Counted from the stretch's first letter, positions 1-8,441 are shown. The stretch is 64,000 nucleotides of DNA from Curtobacterium caseinilyticum (GCF_030363035.1 NZ_JAUCMN010000008.1:124001-188000), one strand, 5' to 3'. Notes: a model not told the origin generated them from the sequence alone. Numbers and translations are program-made.

Positions 1-398
1 ACCTGAAGGCGATCATCGACGCCACGGGTGTCGCGCCCGCCGTCAACCAGGTCGAGCTGCACCCGTACTTCCCGCAGGCCGAGCTCCGCAAGGTGCACGC
101 CGAGTACGGCATCGTGACCGAGAGCTGGAGCCCGCTGGCGAAGCAGTCCGAACTGCTCACCGAGCAGCCCGTGCTCGACGCGGCGGAGGCGCACGGCGTG
201 ACGCCCGGTCAGGTCGTGCTGCGCTGGCACGTCCAGCTCGGTGCCGTCCCGGTGCCGAAGTCCGGCGACCCGGACCGGCAGCGCGAGAACCTCGACGTGT
301 TCGGCTTCGCGCTGACCGACGACGAGGTCCGCGCGATCTCCGGGCTCGAGCGCGGCCGGCTCTGGGACGGCGACCCGGACACGCACGAGGAGATGTAG
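1..398 (+). CDS. Aldo/keto reductase, C-terminal part (5' end outside window)
   Basis: Open from the first full codon at position 3 with no start inside the window, so the gene begins upstream. The visible 131 residues contain the AKR signature PAVNQVELHPYFPQ, then ESWSPL and the cofactor-binding VPVPKSG stretch, ending DTHEEM at a TAG. Family knowledge: NAD(P)H-dependent reductases of the 2,5-diketo-D-gluconate reductase type (AKR5-like) acting on carbonyl substrates in the cytosol; the substrate cannot be read from the sequence. The stop is followed within 20 nt by a 62-bp palindromic repeat, so transcription probably ends there. A second, unrelated-looking AKR lies at 60466-61335. Confidence 0.88.
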   Translation, partial: LKAIIDATGVAPAVNQVELHPYFPQAELRKVHAEYGIVTESWSPLAKQSELLTEQPVLDAAEAHGVTPGQVVLRWHVQLGAVPVPKSGDPDRQRENLDVFGFALTDDEVRAISGLERGRLWDGDPDTHEEM

Positions 399-416
399 GG
401 CCGAGGACCGGCTCGC

Positions 417-478
417 GGAACCAGGTTCCGGACAGGCCACCACGGAAGAACGCGGTGCGGTGTCCGGGACCAGGTTCC
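417..478. repeat. 62-bp palindromic repeat, copy A1
   Basis: The left arm GGAACCAGGTTCCGGACA (417-434) and right arm TGTCCGGGACCAGGTTCC (461-478) are inverted repeats with two mismatches, around a loop containing CACCACGG...GCGGTG. Each arm also contains the near-palindrome GGAACC-N-GGTTCC. Copies A2 (19016-19077) and A3 (35150-35211) have exactly the same 62-bp length. It sits right after the aldo/keto reductase stop, compatible with a terminator or a REP-like mobile palindrome. Confidence 0.8.
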
Positions 479-480
479 CT

Positions 481-526
481 GCGGACGGGAGGCGCGTGGC
501 GGGTCCGCCGCGTGCCTCCCGTCCGC
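481..526. terminator. Palindromic element B1 (terminator-like hairpin)
   Basis: Perfect 13-bp arms GCGGACGGGAGGC (481-493) and GCCTCCCGTCCGC (514-526) flank a 20-nt GC-rich loop. It begins 2 nt after repeat A1. The same arms recur at 2869, 11771 and 16463, always after a stop codon. No T-tract follows, as is usual for very GC-rich actinobacteria. The role as a terminator is inferred. Confidence 0.6.
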
Positions 527-580
527 GCAGCGCCTGCCGTCCGCCACGCGCCTCCCGTCCGCGCAGCGTCTGCCGTCCGC
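514..580. repeat. 36-bp-spaced direct repeat next to element B1
   Basis: A 31-nt segment beginning GCCTCCCGTCCGCGCAGCG at 514-544 is repeated at 550-580 with one mismatch. The right arm of element B1 and its flank were therefore duplicated in tandem. Confidence 0.7.
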
Positions 581-590
581 GCAGGGGGAC

Positions 591-596
591 TACACT
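591..596 (+). promoter_or_regulatory. -10 box candidate for helD
   Basis: TACACT lies 27 nt before the helD GTG, leaving a short leader with a purine-rich RBS (AAGGGTGG, 613-620). No convincing -35 is visible. Confidence 0.45.
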
Positions 597-623
597 GGGT
601 TCCCCTGTCCCGAAGGGTGGCGT

Positions 624-2870
624 GTGTCCGAACCGACCGAGATCGACCGTGAGCGTGGGTACGTGGACGGGCTCTTCGCCCGACTCGACGAGCTGACGGC
701 CGAGGCCGAGCAGCGCCTCGCCGAGACCCGCCGCCAGGCGGTCGGCGGCAACCACCAGAGCCGCAGCGAGCGTGACGCGTACGCCCGGCTCTACGAGGAC
801 ACGATCGCCACGCTCGACCGCGTCGGCGACCGGCTCGTGTTCGGACGGCTCGAGGTCTCGGAGCCCGACCCCGACGAGGACGCCCTCCGCTACATCGGCC
901 GGGTGGGCCTGCGCGACGACGAGCACCGGCCCCTCCTGCTCGACTGGCGCGTCCCCGGCGCGAGTGCCTTCTACCAGGCGACCGCGGCCCACCCGATGGG
1001 CATGCGTGCGCGGCGGCACCTGACGCTCGAGGGCCGGACGGTCGTCGGCGTCGAGGACGAGGTCTTCGACGCGACGCTGTACGACGACGAGCGCACCCAC
1101 CTGCAGGGCGAGGGCGCGCTCCTGGCGGCCGTCACCGCCGAGCGCACCGGTCGCATGACGGACATCGTCGCCACGATCCAGGGTGAGCAGGACCGGATCA
1201 TCCGCTCCCCGCTCGAGGGCGTCCTCATCGTGCAGGGCGGACCCGGCACCGGGAAGACCGCCGTGGCGCTCCACCGCGCCGCCTACCTGCTCTACACGCA
1301 CCGCGACCGGCTCCGCGGGTCGGGCGTGCTGATGGTCGGGCCGTCCCCGGCGTTCCTGACCTACATCGAGCAGGTGCTCCCGTCGCTCGGCGAGACCGGC
1401 GTCGTGATGGCGTCCCTCGGTTCGCTGTACCCGGGTGTGCGCGCCACCGCGCACGACGCCCGCGACGTCGCCGCCGTCAAGGGTTCGGCGCAGATGGCGT
1501 CGCTCCTGCGGCGGGCCGTCCGCTCGCGCCAGGTCGTGCCGACCGAGCCGGTGGTGCTCGACGTCGAGGGTGAGCGCCTGACGGTGCCGCCGCAGCTCGT
1601 CGCCGACGCCCTCAAGCGGGCGCAGGACCGCGGGAAGCCCCACAACGTCGCGCGCGTCACGTTCAACAAGATCGCCCTCGACGCGATGACCCGGCTCCTC
1701 GCCGACCAGATCCGGGCACGGGGCTCGGCGGTGGACGAGAGCGACGAGAAGGTCCTGCGCGAGGACATCCGGAGCTCCCACGACGCCCGGGTGCTGCTCA
1801 ACACCGCCTGGTTGCCGCTGCCGCCGGAGAAGTTCCTCGAGGACCTCTACGCCCGGCCGAACTGGCTGGCGTCGCTCACCCCGGACTGGACACCCGAGCG
1901 CCGGGCGCTGCTGCTGCGCCCGCGTGGTGCGGGCTTCACCGTCGAGGACGTCCCGCTGCTCGACGAGGCCGCGGAGCTCCTCGGACCCTTCGACCCGACC
2001 GGCGGGGCCGCGAAGCGTGCGGCGAAGGCCAGCCGTGACCGTGACGTCGAGAACGCGCGTCAGGCCATCGAGAACATGGGCGTCGAGGGCATCGTCACCG
2101 CGGAGCAGGTCGCCGGGTCCTTCGCCGAGGGCGGCGACCCCCGCACCACCGCCGAGCGTGCCGCCGAGGACCGCGAGTGGACCTACGGGCACATCGTGGT
2201 CGACGAGGCTCAGGAACTCTCGCCGATGCAGTGGCGCGTGCTCGCCCGGCGCAACCCGCTGCGGTCCTTCACGATCGTCGGGGACACGGCGCAGGGCTCC
2301 TCGCCCGCGGCGGCGCGGACGTGGGACGACGTCGTCGGTGCGCTGGCTCGCCGTCGGCGGGGCCGGGCACCGGTCGTGCCGCTCGACCACCGCATCGAGG
2401 AGCTGACGGTGAACTACCGCACGCCGCGGTCGATCGTGCAGGCAGCCGGTGCCTTCGCCGACGCCGCGGGGCTCACGGTCACCCGGACCGAGGCCGTGCG
2501 CGACGGCGACCCGGTGGACCGCGTGACCGTACCGCGCGACGCCGTGCTCGACACGGTCGCCGAGCGGGTCGACGCCGAGCGGGGCCGGATCGGTTCGGGC
2601 ACGATCGGCGTGATCGTGCCCGAGGCCGACGTCGCCACCGTCCGTGAGCGGCTCACGCGGACCGACGCCGACGTCCGGGGGCTCGGCTCGCCGCGGCCCG
2701 GCTCCGTCACGGTGCTGACGGGCGCCGACGCCAAGGGCCTCGAGTTCGACGGCGTGCTGCTGGTGGACCCCGACCGGGTGGGCGGCGACGCGGCGCGCGC
2801 CGCGGCCGCCGTCTACGTGGCCATGACCCGTCCGACCCGTCGGCTGGTCGTGGTCGACGTCACCGACTGA
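624..2870 (+). CDS. helD: HelD-type superfamily 1 ATPase/helicase (RNA polymerase recycling factor)
   Basis: 748 residues. The N-terminal region (about 1-70) is helical and rich in Glu and Arg, matching the coiled-coil arm that HelD inserts into RNA polymerase. Walker A GGPGTGKT is at 205-212 and the Walker B/motif II DEAQ at 527-530. UvrD-like motifs follow (VGDTAQ, then TGADAKGLEFDGVLL and AMTRPTRRL near the C-terminus). Family knowledge: actinobacterial HelD binds stalled or DNA-bound RNA polymerase, opens the clamp and releases DNA, and some versions contribute to rifampicin tolerance. GTG start at 624 with RBS AAGGGTGG. It is a single-gene unit between repeats A1/B1 and hairpin B2, which overlaps its stop. 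Annotation pipelines may call it UvrD-like helicase. Confidence 0.88.
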   Translation: MSEPTEIDRERGYVDGLFARLDELTAEAEQRLAETRRQAVGGNHQSRSERDAYARLYEDTIATLDRVGDRLVFGRLEVSEPDPDEDALRYIGRVGLRDDEHRPLLLDWRVPGASAFYQATAAHPMGMRARRHLTLEGRTVVGVEDEVFDATLYDDERTHLQGEGALLAAVTAERTGRMTDIVATIQGEQDRIIRSPLEGVLIVQGGPGTGKTAVALHRAAYLLYTHRDRLRGSGVLMVGPSPAFLTYIEQVLPSLGETGVVMASLGSLYPGVRATAHDARDVAAVKGSAQMASLLRRAVRSRQVVPTEPVVLDVEGERLTVPPQLVADALKRAQDRGKPHNVARVTFNKIALDAMTRLLADQIRARGSAVDESDEKVLREDIRSSHDARVLLNTAWLPLPPEKFLEDLYARPNWLASLTPDWTPERRALLLRPRGAGFTVEDVPLLDEAAELLGPFDPTGGAAKRAAKASRDRDVENARQAIENMGVEGIVTAEQVAGSFAEGGDPRTTAERAAEDREWTYGHIVVDEAQELSPMQWRVLARRNPLRSFTIVGDTAQGSSPAAARTWDDVVGALARRRRGRAPVVPLDHRIEELTVNYRTPRSIVQAAGAFADAAGLTVTRTEAVRDGDPVDRVTVPRDAVLDTVAERVDAERGRIGSGTIGVIVPEADVATVRERLTRTDADVRGLGSPRPGSVTVLTGADAKGLEFDGVLLVDPDRVGGDAARAAAAVYVAMTRPTRRLVVVDVTD

Positions 2871-2916
2871 CGGACGGGAGGCACGTGGCGACGCCGTCAC
2901 GTGCCTCCCGTCCGTC
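2869..2916. terminator. Palindromic element B2, helD terminator
   Basis: A perfect 19-bp stem (left arm 2869-2887, right arm 2898-2916; core GACGGGAGGCACGTG) with a 10-nt loop. The left arm overlaps the last two bases of the helD stop codon. It is the best-formed copy of element B in the window. It also faces the end of the convergent emfourin gene, so it could act in both directions. Confidence 0.75.
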
Positions 2917-2943
2917 AGGTGGTGCGACGGCGAGACGTGCTGC

Positions 2944-3216
2944 TCAGTCCGGGTCGCCCTCGTCACGGACGCGGCTGACGAGGGTCGCCCACGGACCGTC
3001 GAGCTGGCTGCCGGGGATGGTCACGGTGGTCCTGGCGACCGTCACCGTCCAGGTGAAGTCGTCCGGCACCGCCCGTCTGCGGCGCACGGGAGCCTCGCGG
3101 GGGAGCGCGCCGACCAGGTCGTACCAGGCGTCCGGGTCGTCGCGCGACTCGGTGTCGACCCGCCAGCCCCGCGAGAGCCCGGCGAGTCCACCACTCCGGC
3201 GGACGACGATGTGCAT
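2944..3216 (-). CDS. Emfourin-like M4 protease inhibitor
   Basis: 90 residues, MHIVVRRSGG at the start and DEGDPD at the end, with no signal peptide or membrane segment. The gene starts 17 nt after the stop of the M4 peptidase on the same strand, so the two are probably one transcript. Family knowledge: emfourin is a small slow-binding inhibitor encoded beside protealysin-like M4 peptidases, first described in Serratia, and commonly annotated beside them in actinobacteria. Identification rests on size, the N-terminal strand pattern and context. The likely role is to keep the co-expressed peptidase silent inside the cell. Confidence 0.75.
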   Translation of the reverse strand: MHIVVRRSGGLAGLSRGWRVDTESRDDPDAWYDLVGALPREAPVRRRRAVPDDFTWTVTVARTTVTIPGSQLDGPWATLVSRVRDEGDPD

Positions 3217-3233
3217 GCTCCGGTTCTACGCCG

Positions 3234-4301
3234 TCACGGCGCGGTGAGCACGCCCACCGTGCGCCAGGCGTCCTCGACGGCCGCGTGCTGCGTCGAACCC
3301 GCGCCGAAGCGGCCGGCGGCGGCGTCGACGGTCACCCGGGCGAAGCCCGCGAAGTCGATCCCCGCGGTCGTCTCCGCCGCGGTGAGCGCATCCCACCAGA
3401 CGGCGCCGGCTCCCTGCCACGCGTACCCGCCGATCGCGGTCGCGGCCAGGAAGAACGCGCGGTTCGGGATGCCCGAGTTCAGGTGCACCCCGCCGGAGTC
3501 CTCGGTCGTCTCGACGTAGTCCGCCATCGTCGCCGGCTGCGGGTCCTTGCCGAGCACCGGGTCGTCGTAGGCCGTGCCGGGTGCGCGCATCGACCGCAGG
3601 GCGACCCCCTGGACGGCGTCCGTGAACAGGCCCTCGCCGATGAGCCAGCTCGCCTGGTCGGCGGTCTGGCCTGCGGCGTGCTGCGCGACGAGCGACCCGA
3701 AGACGTCGCTCACCGACTCGTTCAGCGCTCCGGACTGGCCCTCGTACGTCAGGTCGGCGGTGTACTGCGTCACGCCGTGGGCGAGCTCGTGCCCGATGAC
3801 GTCGAGCGCGACCGTGAAGCGCCGGAAGACCTCGTCGTCCCCGTCGCCGAACACCATGCGCTGCCCGTCCCAGTACGCGTTGTCGTAGTCCTGTCCGTAG
3901 TGGACGGTGGCGTCGAGGGGGAGCCCGGCCCCGTCGATCGACACCCGCCCGAACACGTCGAGCCAGAACGCGTGCGTCGCACCGAGGCCGGCGTACGCCT
4001 CGTCCGTCGCGGCGTCGCCCGAGTCCGGGTCGCCCTCGCGGCGCACGACCGTGCCGGGCAGGCTCGTCGAGCCGTGTGCGTCGGCGATCGTGCGCTGCGG
4101 GGACCGGTCGACCGTGCCGGTGACGCCCTGCGGTCGGACGCGGTGCTCGTGCTTCGGTGCGGCGACCGCCGACATCTCGGCGAGCGCGGTCCGCGCTGCC
4201 GAGGCTGCCCGCGGGTGCTCCGCCGCTGCGGCGACGGCGCGCAGCAGGTACGGCGGGACGACGGAGCGGCGGCGGTCGGTGGCGGTCATGGCGTCATGCA
4301 A
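3234..4301 (-). CDS. Protealysin-like M4 metallopeptidase
   Basis: 355 residues. A short propeptide carries the PPYLL motif (16-20) typical of protealysin precursors. The catalytic zinc site is HELAH (171-175) with the third ligand Glu195 in NESVSD, and the substrate-binding HLNSGI follows. There is no Sec signal, twin-arginine motif or membrane helix, as in protealysins, which lack the long thermolysin propeptide. The zinc- and water-binding residues all look intact, so an active neutral peptidase is expected. An alternative start is Met5 (4289), which has a TTGCAT -10-like hexamer exactly 6 nt upstream. Downstream is its candidate inhibitor. Confidence 0.9.
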   Translation of the reverse strand: MHDAMTATDRRRSVVPPYLLRAVAAAAEHPRAASAARTALAEMSAVAAPKHEHRVRPQGVTGTVDRSPQRTIADAHGSTSLPGTVVRREGDPDSGDAATDEAYAGLGATHAFWLDVFGRVSIDGAGLPLDATVHYGQDYDNAYWDGQRMVFGDGDDEVFRRFTVALDVIGHELAHGVTQYTADLTYEGQSGALNESVSDVFGSLVAQHAAGQTADQASWLIGEGLFTDAVQGVALRSMRAPGTAYDDPVLGKDPQPATMADYVETTEDSGGVHLNSGIPNRAFFLAATAIGGYAWQGAGAVWWDALTAAETTAGIDFAGFARVTVDAAAGRFGAGSTQHAAVEDAWRTVGVLTAP

Positions 4302-4322
4302 CCACCGACGTCCGACGGTCGG

Positions 4323-5435
4323 TCAGTCCCGGCGGCGGTGCTCGACCAGGGCCAGTGCGTACGACTCCCACCACTGCCCGGCGGCCGGGCCACCGTTGCA
4401 CGTCCCGTCGCTCAACCCCGGGGTCTTCACCCACAGCAGGGCGTCGAGCCGCGTCGTACCGCGCGTGACGTGCGGCGCCTGCCCGAGTCCGGCGCCCTCG
4501 GGGTTGCACCAGGTGCCGCGCCACCCCTGTCCGTTCCGGGACACGTCGATCACGTAGTGCGGGTCGCCGCCGACCGCGTCCGCCAGCCGGTCGGCGTACG
4601 CGCGCTCCTGGTCGACGCGGTAGAAGTTCGAGACGTTCGTCGCGAAGCCCTGCGTCCGGTCCACCCCGGCCTGCCGGAGCCACCCGGCCATCGTCGCCAC
4701 GGGCACCCGGTCCTCGTTGCCGCCGTCGAGGTAGACCGTCAGGCCGTGGCCGTGCAGCTCGTCGACGGCGCGGTCGAGCAGGCGCAGGCGGTCCCGCCCG
4801 AGCCGTTCGCACACCCGGACCTGCGCGATCGAGTCCGGCTCGACGAGGACGACCGCGTGCGATCCGTCCATCGCCCGGACGGCCGAGCGGACCCACGGCA
4901 GGTAGGCCTCCTCGGACGTGCCGCCGGCGGAGTAGCTGCCGCAGTCGCGGTCGGGGATCGCGTAGAGCACGAACACCGGCGTGCGGCCCTGCTGCTCGGC
5001 GCTGCGCACGACCCGCTGGACCGTCTGACGGGTGGCGCGCTCGGACGGGTCGGTGAGCCACGTCGCGACGGGCTGCTCGGCGATCACGTCAATGCGTGCG
5101 GCCGTGGTGCGCTCGCCGTCGGCGCGGGCCTCGGCTGCCCGGCGGGCGGCCTGGTTGTCGGCGTCCGGCTGCATCGCCAGGCCACCGGGGAACGCTGCTG
5201 CCGCCGACGCGCGAGCGGGACCGGAGGCGTCATTGTCCCCGGACACGCCGGTGCCGGGCGGTCCGCTCGACCGGCCGCCGCTCGGTCCGGACGTCGGACC
5301 GGGCATCGGCCCGGTGGCGAGCACGACGACGACGACGAGCCCGGCGGCGACGAGCGCGCCGACGGCGAGGACCGCCCACTGCCGACGTCCGCTGCGCGCA
5401 CCGCCCCGGCGGCCGCCGTTCCCCTGTTCCGGCAT
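4323..5435 (-). CDS. Glycoside hydrolase family 6 (cellulase/cellobiohydrolase type), membrane-anchored or secreted
   Basis: 370 residues from Met at 5435. An N-terminal basic segment plus a hydrophobic helix (about 20-41) serves as signal or anchor, followed by a Gly/Pro/Ser linker to about 70. GH6 landmarks: FVLYAIPDRDC (Asp164 in the catalytic acid position), VEPDSIAQ (199-206), YLDGGNED, FYRVDQE, and the C-terminal LLWVKTPGLSDGTC. Family knowledge: inverting hydrolases that cut beta-1,4-glucan outside the membrane; endo or exo action cannot be decided here. The frame opens further upstream, but this start has a CAGCAT -10-like hexamer 6 nt before it and avoids overlap with divergent VanZ. 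It fits a plant-litter or phyllosphere lifestyle. Confidence 0.88.
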   Translation of the reverse strand: MPEQGNGGRRGGARSGRRQWAVLAVGALVAAGLVVVVVLATGPMPGPTSGPSGGRSSGPPGTGVSGDNDASGPARASAAAAFPGGLAMQPDADNQAARRAAEARADGERTTAARIDVIAEQPVATWLTDPSERATRQTVQRVVRSAEQQGRTPVFVLYAIPDRDCGSYSAGGTSEEAYLPWVRSAVRAMDGSHAVVLVEPDSIAQVRVCERLGRDRLRLLDRAVDELHGHGLTVYLDGGNEDRVPVATMAGWLRQAGVDRTQGFATNVSNFYRVDQERAYADRLADAVGGDPHYVIDVSRNGQGWRGTWCNPEGAGLGQAPHVTRGTTRLDALLWVKTPGLSDGTCNGGPAAGQWWESYALALVEHRRRD

Positions 5436-5538
5436 GCGTCCATGCTGGCAGGTGGGGGAGCCCCGGTGCCAGGGCGGCCCGGCGTCCGCCCAGGTGGGTC
5501 GCGGGCTCCTGCCAGCGGTCAGCGGTGATACTGACCGG

Positions 5539-5985
5539 ATGTTCCGGAAGCTCCTGCTGCTCGCCCTCACCGCCGGCTACGCCTGGGTGATCTGGCGGAT
5601 GACCCTCACGCCGCAGGTCTTCACGCACGCCCAGAACGCGTTCGTGCTGCACGCCGTCGCGTGGGTGCAGGCGCTGCCGCACGGGGCGTGGTTCACCTAC
5701 GACCGGGTCGAGTTCCTCGCCAACATCGCGATGTTCGTCCCCGTCGGCATGCTCGCCGCGCTCTGGCTCCCGCGGCGCTGGTGGCTGCTCGGCGCGGTCG
5801 TGGCGGTGGGACTGTCCGTCGGCATCGAGGTCGCACAGGCCCTGTACCTGCCCTACCGCGTGGCCGACCCGCGCGACGTGCTGTCGAACGGCCTCGGCGG
5901 GCTCCTCGGCGCGACACTCGTCGGGCTCTTCCGCAGCCTGCTGCCCGCTCCGCGACGGCAGCGCCTGCGTGCCCGCACGGCCTGA
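5539..5985 (+). CDS. VanZ-family membrane protein
   Basis: 148 residues with four hydrophobic helices: an N-terminal helix, then NIAMFVPVGMLAAL, LLGAVVAVGLSVGIEVAQ and LGGLLGATLVGL. The VanZ signature is the polar pair DRVEFLANIAMFVPVG ... EVAQALY ... DPRDVLSNGLGGLLG. Family knowledge: VanZ confers low-level teicoplanin resistance in Tn1546, but most chromosomal homologues have unknown function. The ATG lies 6 nt after GATACT, suggesting a leaderless transcript. It is divergent from the GH6 gene. No link to a van resistance cluster is visible. Confidence 0.85.
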   Translation: MFRKLLLLALTAGYAWVIWRMTLTPQVFTHAQNAFVLHAVAWVQALPHGAWFTYDRVEFLANIAMFVPVGMLAALWLPRRWWLLGAVVAVGLSVGIEVAQALYLPYRVADPRDVLSNGLGGLLGATLVGLFRSLLPAPRRQRLRARTA

Positions 5986-6013
5986 ACCACGCGTGTCAGC
6001 CCGGCTCGATCTC

Positions 6014-6022
6014 TGGTAGTCT
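6014..6022 (+). promoter_or_regulatory. Extended -10 promoter of rpsO
   Basis: TGG-TAGTCT fits an extended -10 (TGn-TANNNT), leaving a leader of about 80 nt before rpsO. Long S15 leaders often bind S15 for autoregulation; that is family knowledge and is not shown here. Confidence 0.5.
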
Positions 6023-6109
6023 CGTCCGGTTGCCGTCGAACGGCCGCGGATCAAGAGCGCTCGTGCATCAGGTACGGGCACCGCGCAACGGACAGGAAGG
6101 GGATCATCC

Positions 6110-6379
6110 ATGGCACTTGACGCGAAGGTCAAGCAGGAGATCATCGAAGAGTACGCGACCCACCCGGGCGACACCGGATCCCCCGAGGTCCAGGTCGCCG
6201 TTCTGACACGTCGCATCAACGACCTGAACGAGCACCTCAAGGAGCACAAGCACGACCACCACTCGCGTCGTGGTCTGCTGCTCATGGTCGGTCAGCGTCG
6301 CCGTCTCCTCGGTTACCTCTCCGACGTCGACATCAACCGCTACCGTGCGCTCATCGAGCGCCTCGGCCTCCGCCGATAG
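6110..6379 (+). CDS. rpsO: 30S ribosomal protein S15
   Basis: 89 residues, the normal S15 length, with the signatures [24 protein letters not shown] and the rRNA-binding [10 protein letters not shown] ... RRRLLGYL. It binds the central domain of 16S rRNA early in 30S assembly. A strong RBS (AGGAAGGGG) precedes ATG. It is followed by a well-formed terminator. In many bacteria rpsO is immediately followed by pnp; here an FMN reductase and a secreted protein on the opposite strand lie between, and pnp starts 2.3 kb downstream with its own promoter. Confidence 0.97.
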   Translation: MALDAKVKQEIIEEYATHPGDTGSPEVQVAVLTRRINDLNEHLKEHKHDHHSRRGLLLMVGQRRRLLGYLSDVDINRYRALIERLGLRR

Positions 6380-6420
6380 GTTCCTGCGTCGCTGGTCGAC
6401 TCGCAGACACTGCATGACCG

Positions 6421-6457
6421 GAACGCCCCGGTCCTCCTCGTGAGGACCGGGGCGTTC
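6421..6457 (+). terminator. rpsO terminator
   Basis: Perfect 16-bp stem GAACGCCCCGGTCCTC (6421-6436) / GAGGACCGGGGCGTTC (6442-6457) with the 5-nt loop CTCGT, 41 nt after the rpsO stop. Confidence 0.85.
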
Positions 6458-6506
6458 CTCGTCCCCGGCGACGGACCCCTTCTTGTGGCTCCCGGGACGG
6501 TAATGG

Positions 6507-6534
6507 TTGCGTGGCCCGCGCGGTTCGGTACGAT
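6507..6534 (+). promoter_or_regulatory. Sigma-A-type promoter of the FMN reductase gene
   Basis: TTGCGT (6507-6512), a 16-nt spacer, then TACGAT (6529-6534); the expected start is near 6541, about 27 nt before the ATG. Confidence 0.6.
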
Positions 6535-6567
6535 GTTCATGCAAACGCATCGAAAGTCGGGATCACC

Positions 6568-7191
6568 ATGACCACCATCGCCGTCGTCTCCGCCGGGCTC
6601 TCCGAGCCCAGCTCCACCCGCCTGCTCGCGGATCGTCTCGCCGAGTCGGCGGTCGCCGCGATCACGTCCGAACAGCCGGGAACGACCGTCGACGTCCGCC
6701 ACGTCGAGCTGCGTCCGATCGCCCACGAGATCGTCGACGCGATGCTCACCGGGTTCGCCGCGTCCGGCCTCGAAGCAGCGCAGCGGACCGTGCTCGAGGC
6801 TGACGCCGTCGTGTTCGTCACGCCGATCTTCACCGCGGGTGTCAGCGGACTCGCCAAGTCGTTCCTCGACGTGCTCGACAAGGACGGCATGGCGGACGTC
6901 CCCGTGCTCCTCGCCGCGACCGGGGGGACCGCTCGGCACTCGCTCGCGATCGACCACGCACTGCGTCCGGTCTTCGCGTACCTGCGTGCCGCGGTCGTCC
7001 CGACGGGTGTGTTCGCCGCGACGGACGACTGGGGGAGCGCCGACGACTCGGCCGCGCTCGACGCACGCATCCGCCGGGCCGGCTCCGACCTCGCCTGGGC
7101 GATCCGCGCCTCCCGGCGGACCCCGCAGCAGGCGGACGTCCTCGCCGCGCCGGCCGACTTCGCGTCCCTGCTCGGCGGCCTCGGCCACTGA
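6568..7191 (+). CDS. NADPH-dependent FMN reductase, CE1759 type
   Basis: 207 residues with a flavodoxin-like fold: MTTIAVVSAGLSEPSSTRLLAD (phosphate-binding loop), then ADAVVFVTPIFTAGVSGLAKSFLDVLD and LLAATGGTARHSLAIDHALRP. Family knowledge: these reductases supply reduced FMN to a partner LLM-class monooxygenase (the CE1759/CE1758 pairing in corynebacteria). No monooxygenase gene is adjacent here, so the partner must lie elsewhere or the enzyme works as a general flavin or quinone reductase. The frame extends upstream to 6511, but that would overlap the promoter; ATG at 6568 gives the proper N-terminal strand. Confidence 0.82.
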   Translation: MTTIAVVSAGLSEPSSTRLLADRLAESAVAAITSEQPGTTVDVRHVELRPIAHEIVDAMLTGFAASGLEAAQRTVLEADAVVFVTPIFTAGVSGLAKSFLDVLDKDGMADVPVLLAATGGTARHSLAIDHALRPVFAYLRAAVVPTGVFAATDDWGSADDSAALDARIRRAGSDLAWAIRASRRTPQQADVLAAPADFASLLGGLGH

Positions 7192-7208
7192 GCCGGCGCG
7201 CCACCGGC
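7192..7208. terminator. Weak hairpin between convergent genes
   Basis: GCCGG (7192-7196) and CCGGC (7204-7208) can pair just after the FMN reductase stop and before the end of the convergent secreted-protein gene. Only 5 bp, so a terminator role is tentative. Confidence 0.3.
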
Positions 7209-7217
7209 GTCAGCGGG

Positions 7218-8435
7218 TCAGTACCAGTGCGGGTTCTCGCTCATCTCGTGGTTCCACGCGGCGCACGGTGACCCGTAGGCGTCGTGGATGTCCGCGAGGC
7301 CCCAGTTGACCTGCGTCGCCGCGTTCGTCCGCCAGTCGGCGCCGGCGACCGCCATCTTGCTCGCCGGCAGGGACTGCGGGATGCCGTACGCCCCGCTCGA
7401 GGCGTTCAGGGCGTTCGCCCGCCAGCCGGACTCCTGGTTCCACAGCGACACGAGGCACGAGAACTGGTCGACGCCCCAGCCGTAGGCGCCGATCGCGCTC
7501 CTGGCGTAGGCCTGTGCGCCCGCGGGGTCGACCGTCACCCCACCCGTGCTCGGGTAGGACGTGCCCGAGCCGCCGCTCGTCGGGACGGGCGCCGACGTGG
7601 TCGGGGCCGGGGCGGCTGCTGCAGCCGCCGCGGCCGCGGCCGCACGTTCGCGCGCCCGCTGCTGCGCCGCCTTCTGCGCCGCGACCTGCACCCCGAGCTC
7701 GTACCGCTGCTCCGTCTGCGCGGTGGTGTCCTTGAGTTCCGCGAGCTGCGCGTAGAGCTCGTCGCTGTGCTGCTGGGTGTCCGCCACGGCCTGCGCGGCG
7801 GAGTCCGACGCGGCGCGCGCGGCGGTGGAGCGCTGCTCGGCGGCCCGGGCGAGGGAGTCCCGCTCGTGCTCGGCGCGCTCGGCCTGGTCGTGCAGCGACG
7901 ACGCGGTGCGGCTGGCGACGGAGGCGTCGTCGAGCACGCCCTCCCACGTCGTGGAGAGCTGGTCCATCGCGCCGAGCTGGTAGAGCAGCTGGTCCGGGTC
8001 GTCGGCGGTCGCGATCCGGGTGGTCATCGCGTTCCCGCTGCCGTCGCGGTAGAGGGTCGCGGCGAGCTGGCCGGCACGCTCCTGCGCGCGGGAAGCGGTG
8101 CGCTGTGCGCCGGCCGACTGGGCCTGGAGGCTCGTGGCGGCCTGGGCGGCGGACGCCAGGTCCGCCTCGGCACGGTCGGCGACCGCTGACGCGTCGAGCG
8201 CGGCCTGCGACTTCGCCGCGGCGTCCGCCTGCACCGACCGGAGCGCGGACTGCACCTTCGTGGCCTCGGCCGCGGCGGCCTGCTCGTCGCCCTTGGCGCG
8301 CTGCACGTCCTGCCAGCTCGGGTACTGCGTCGTCTGGTCGGCGGTCGCGGGGAGAGCGGTGACGACCGGGGCGACGAGCGCGCCGACGACCACCGCGGCC
8401 GCGACGAGCACGCCCCGCGAGGGGGTGATGCGCAT
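7218..8435 (-). CDS. Secreted coiled-coil protein with C-terminal transglycosylase-like domain
   Basis: 405 residues. A signal peptide (MRITPSRG, hydrophobic core, cut near ATADQ) is followed by about 200 residues of Ala/Gln/Glu-rich coiled coil. Next comes an Ala/Pro/Ser/Thr/Gly linker, then a C-terminal domain of about 80 residues ([21 protein letters not shown] ... [12 protein letters not shown] ... NWGLADI ... [11 protein letters not shown]). That domain has the pattern of lytic-transglycosylase or aggregation-promoting-factor domains, with the candidate catalytic Glu in WNQESGW. It probably acts on peptidoglycan outside the membrane, and the coiled coil resembles those of NlpC/P60 and FtsEX-activated hydrolases. 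The start is supported by TAGCCT exactly 6 nt upstream (leaderless). Confidence 0.85.
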   Translation of the reverse strand: MRITPSRGVLVAAAVVVGALVAPVVTALPATADQTTQYPSWQDVQRAKGDEQAAAAEATKVQSALRSVQADAAAKSQAALDASAVADRAEADLASAAQAATSLQAQSAGAQRTASRAQERAGQLAATLYRDGSGNAMTTRIATADDPDQLLYQLGAMDQLSTTWEGVLDDASVASRTASSLHDQAERAEHERDSLARAAEQRSTAARAASDSAAQAVADTQQHSDELYAQLAELKDTTAQTEQRYELGVQVAAQKAAQQRARERAAAAAAAAAAAPAPTTSAPVPTSGGSGTSYPSTGGVTVDPAGAQAYARSAIGAYGWGVDQFSCLVSLWNQESGWRANALNASSGAYGIPQSLPASKMAVAGADWRTNAATQVNWGLADIHDAYGSPCAAWNHEMSENPHWY

Positions 8436-8441
8436 GGCGGC

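Noticed and set aside
5539-5985. Glycopeptide resistance gene.
   Set aside because: VanZ alone is a broad family; no vanH, vanA or vanX neighbours are present.
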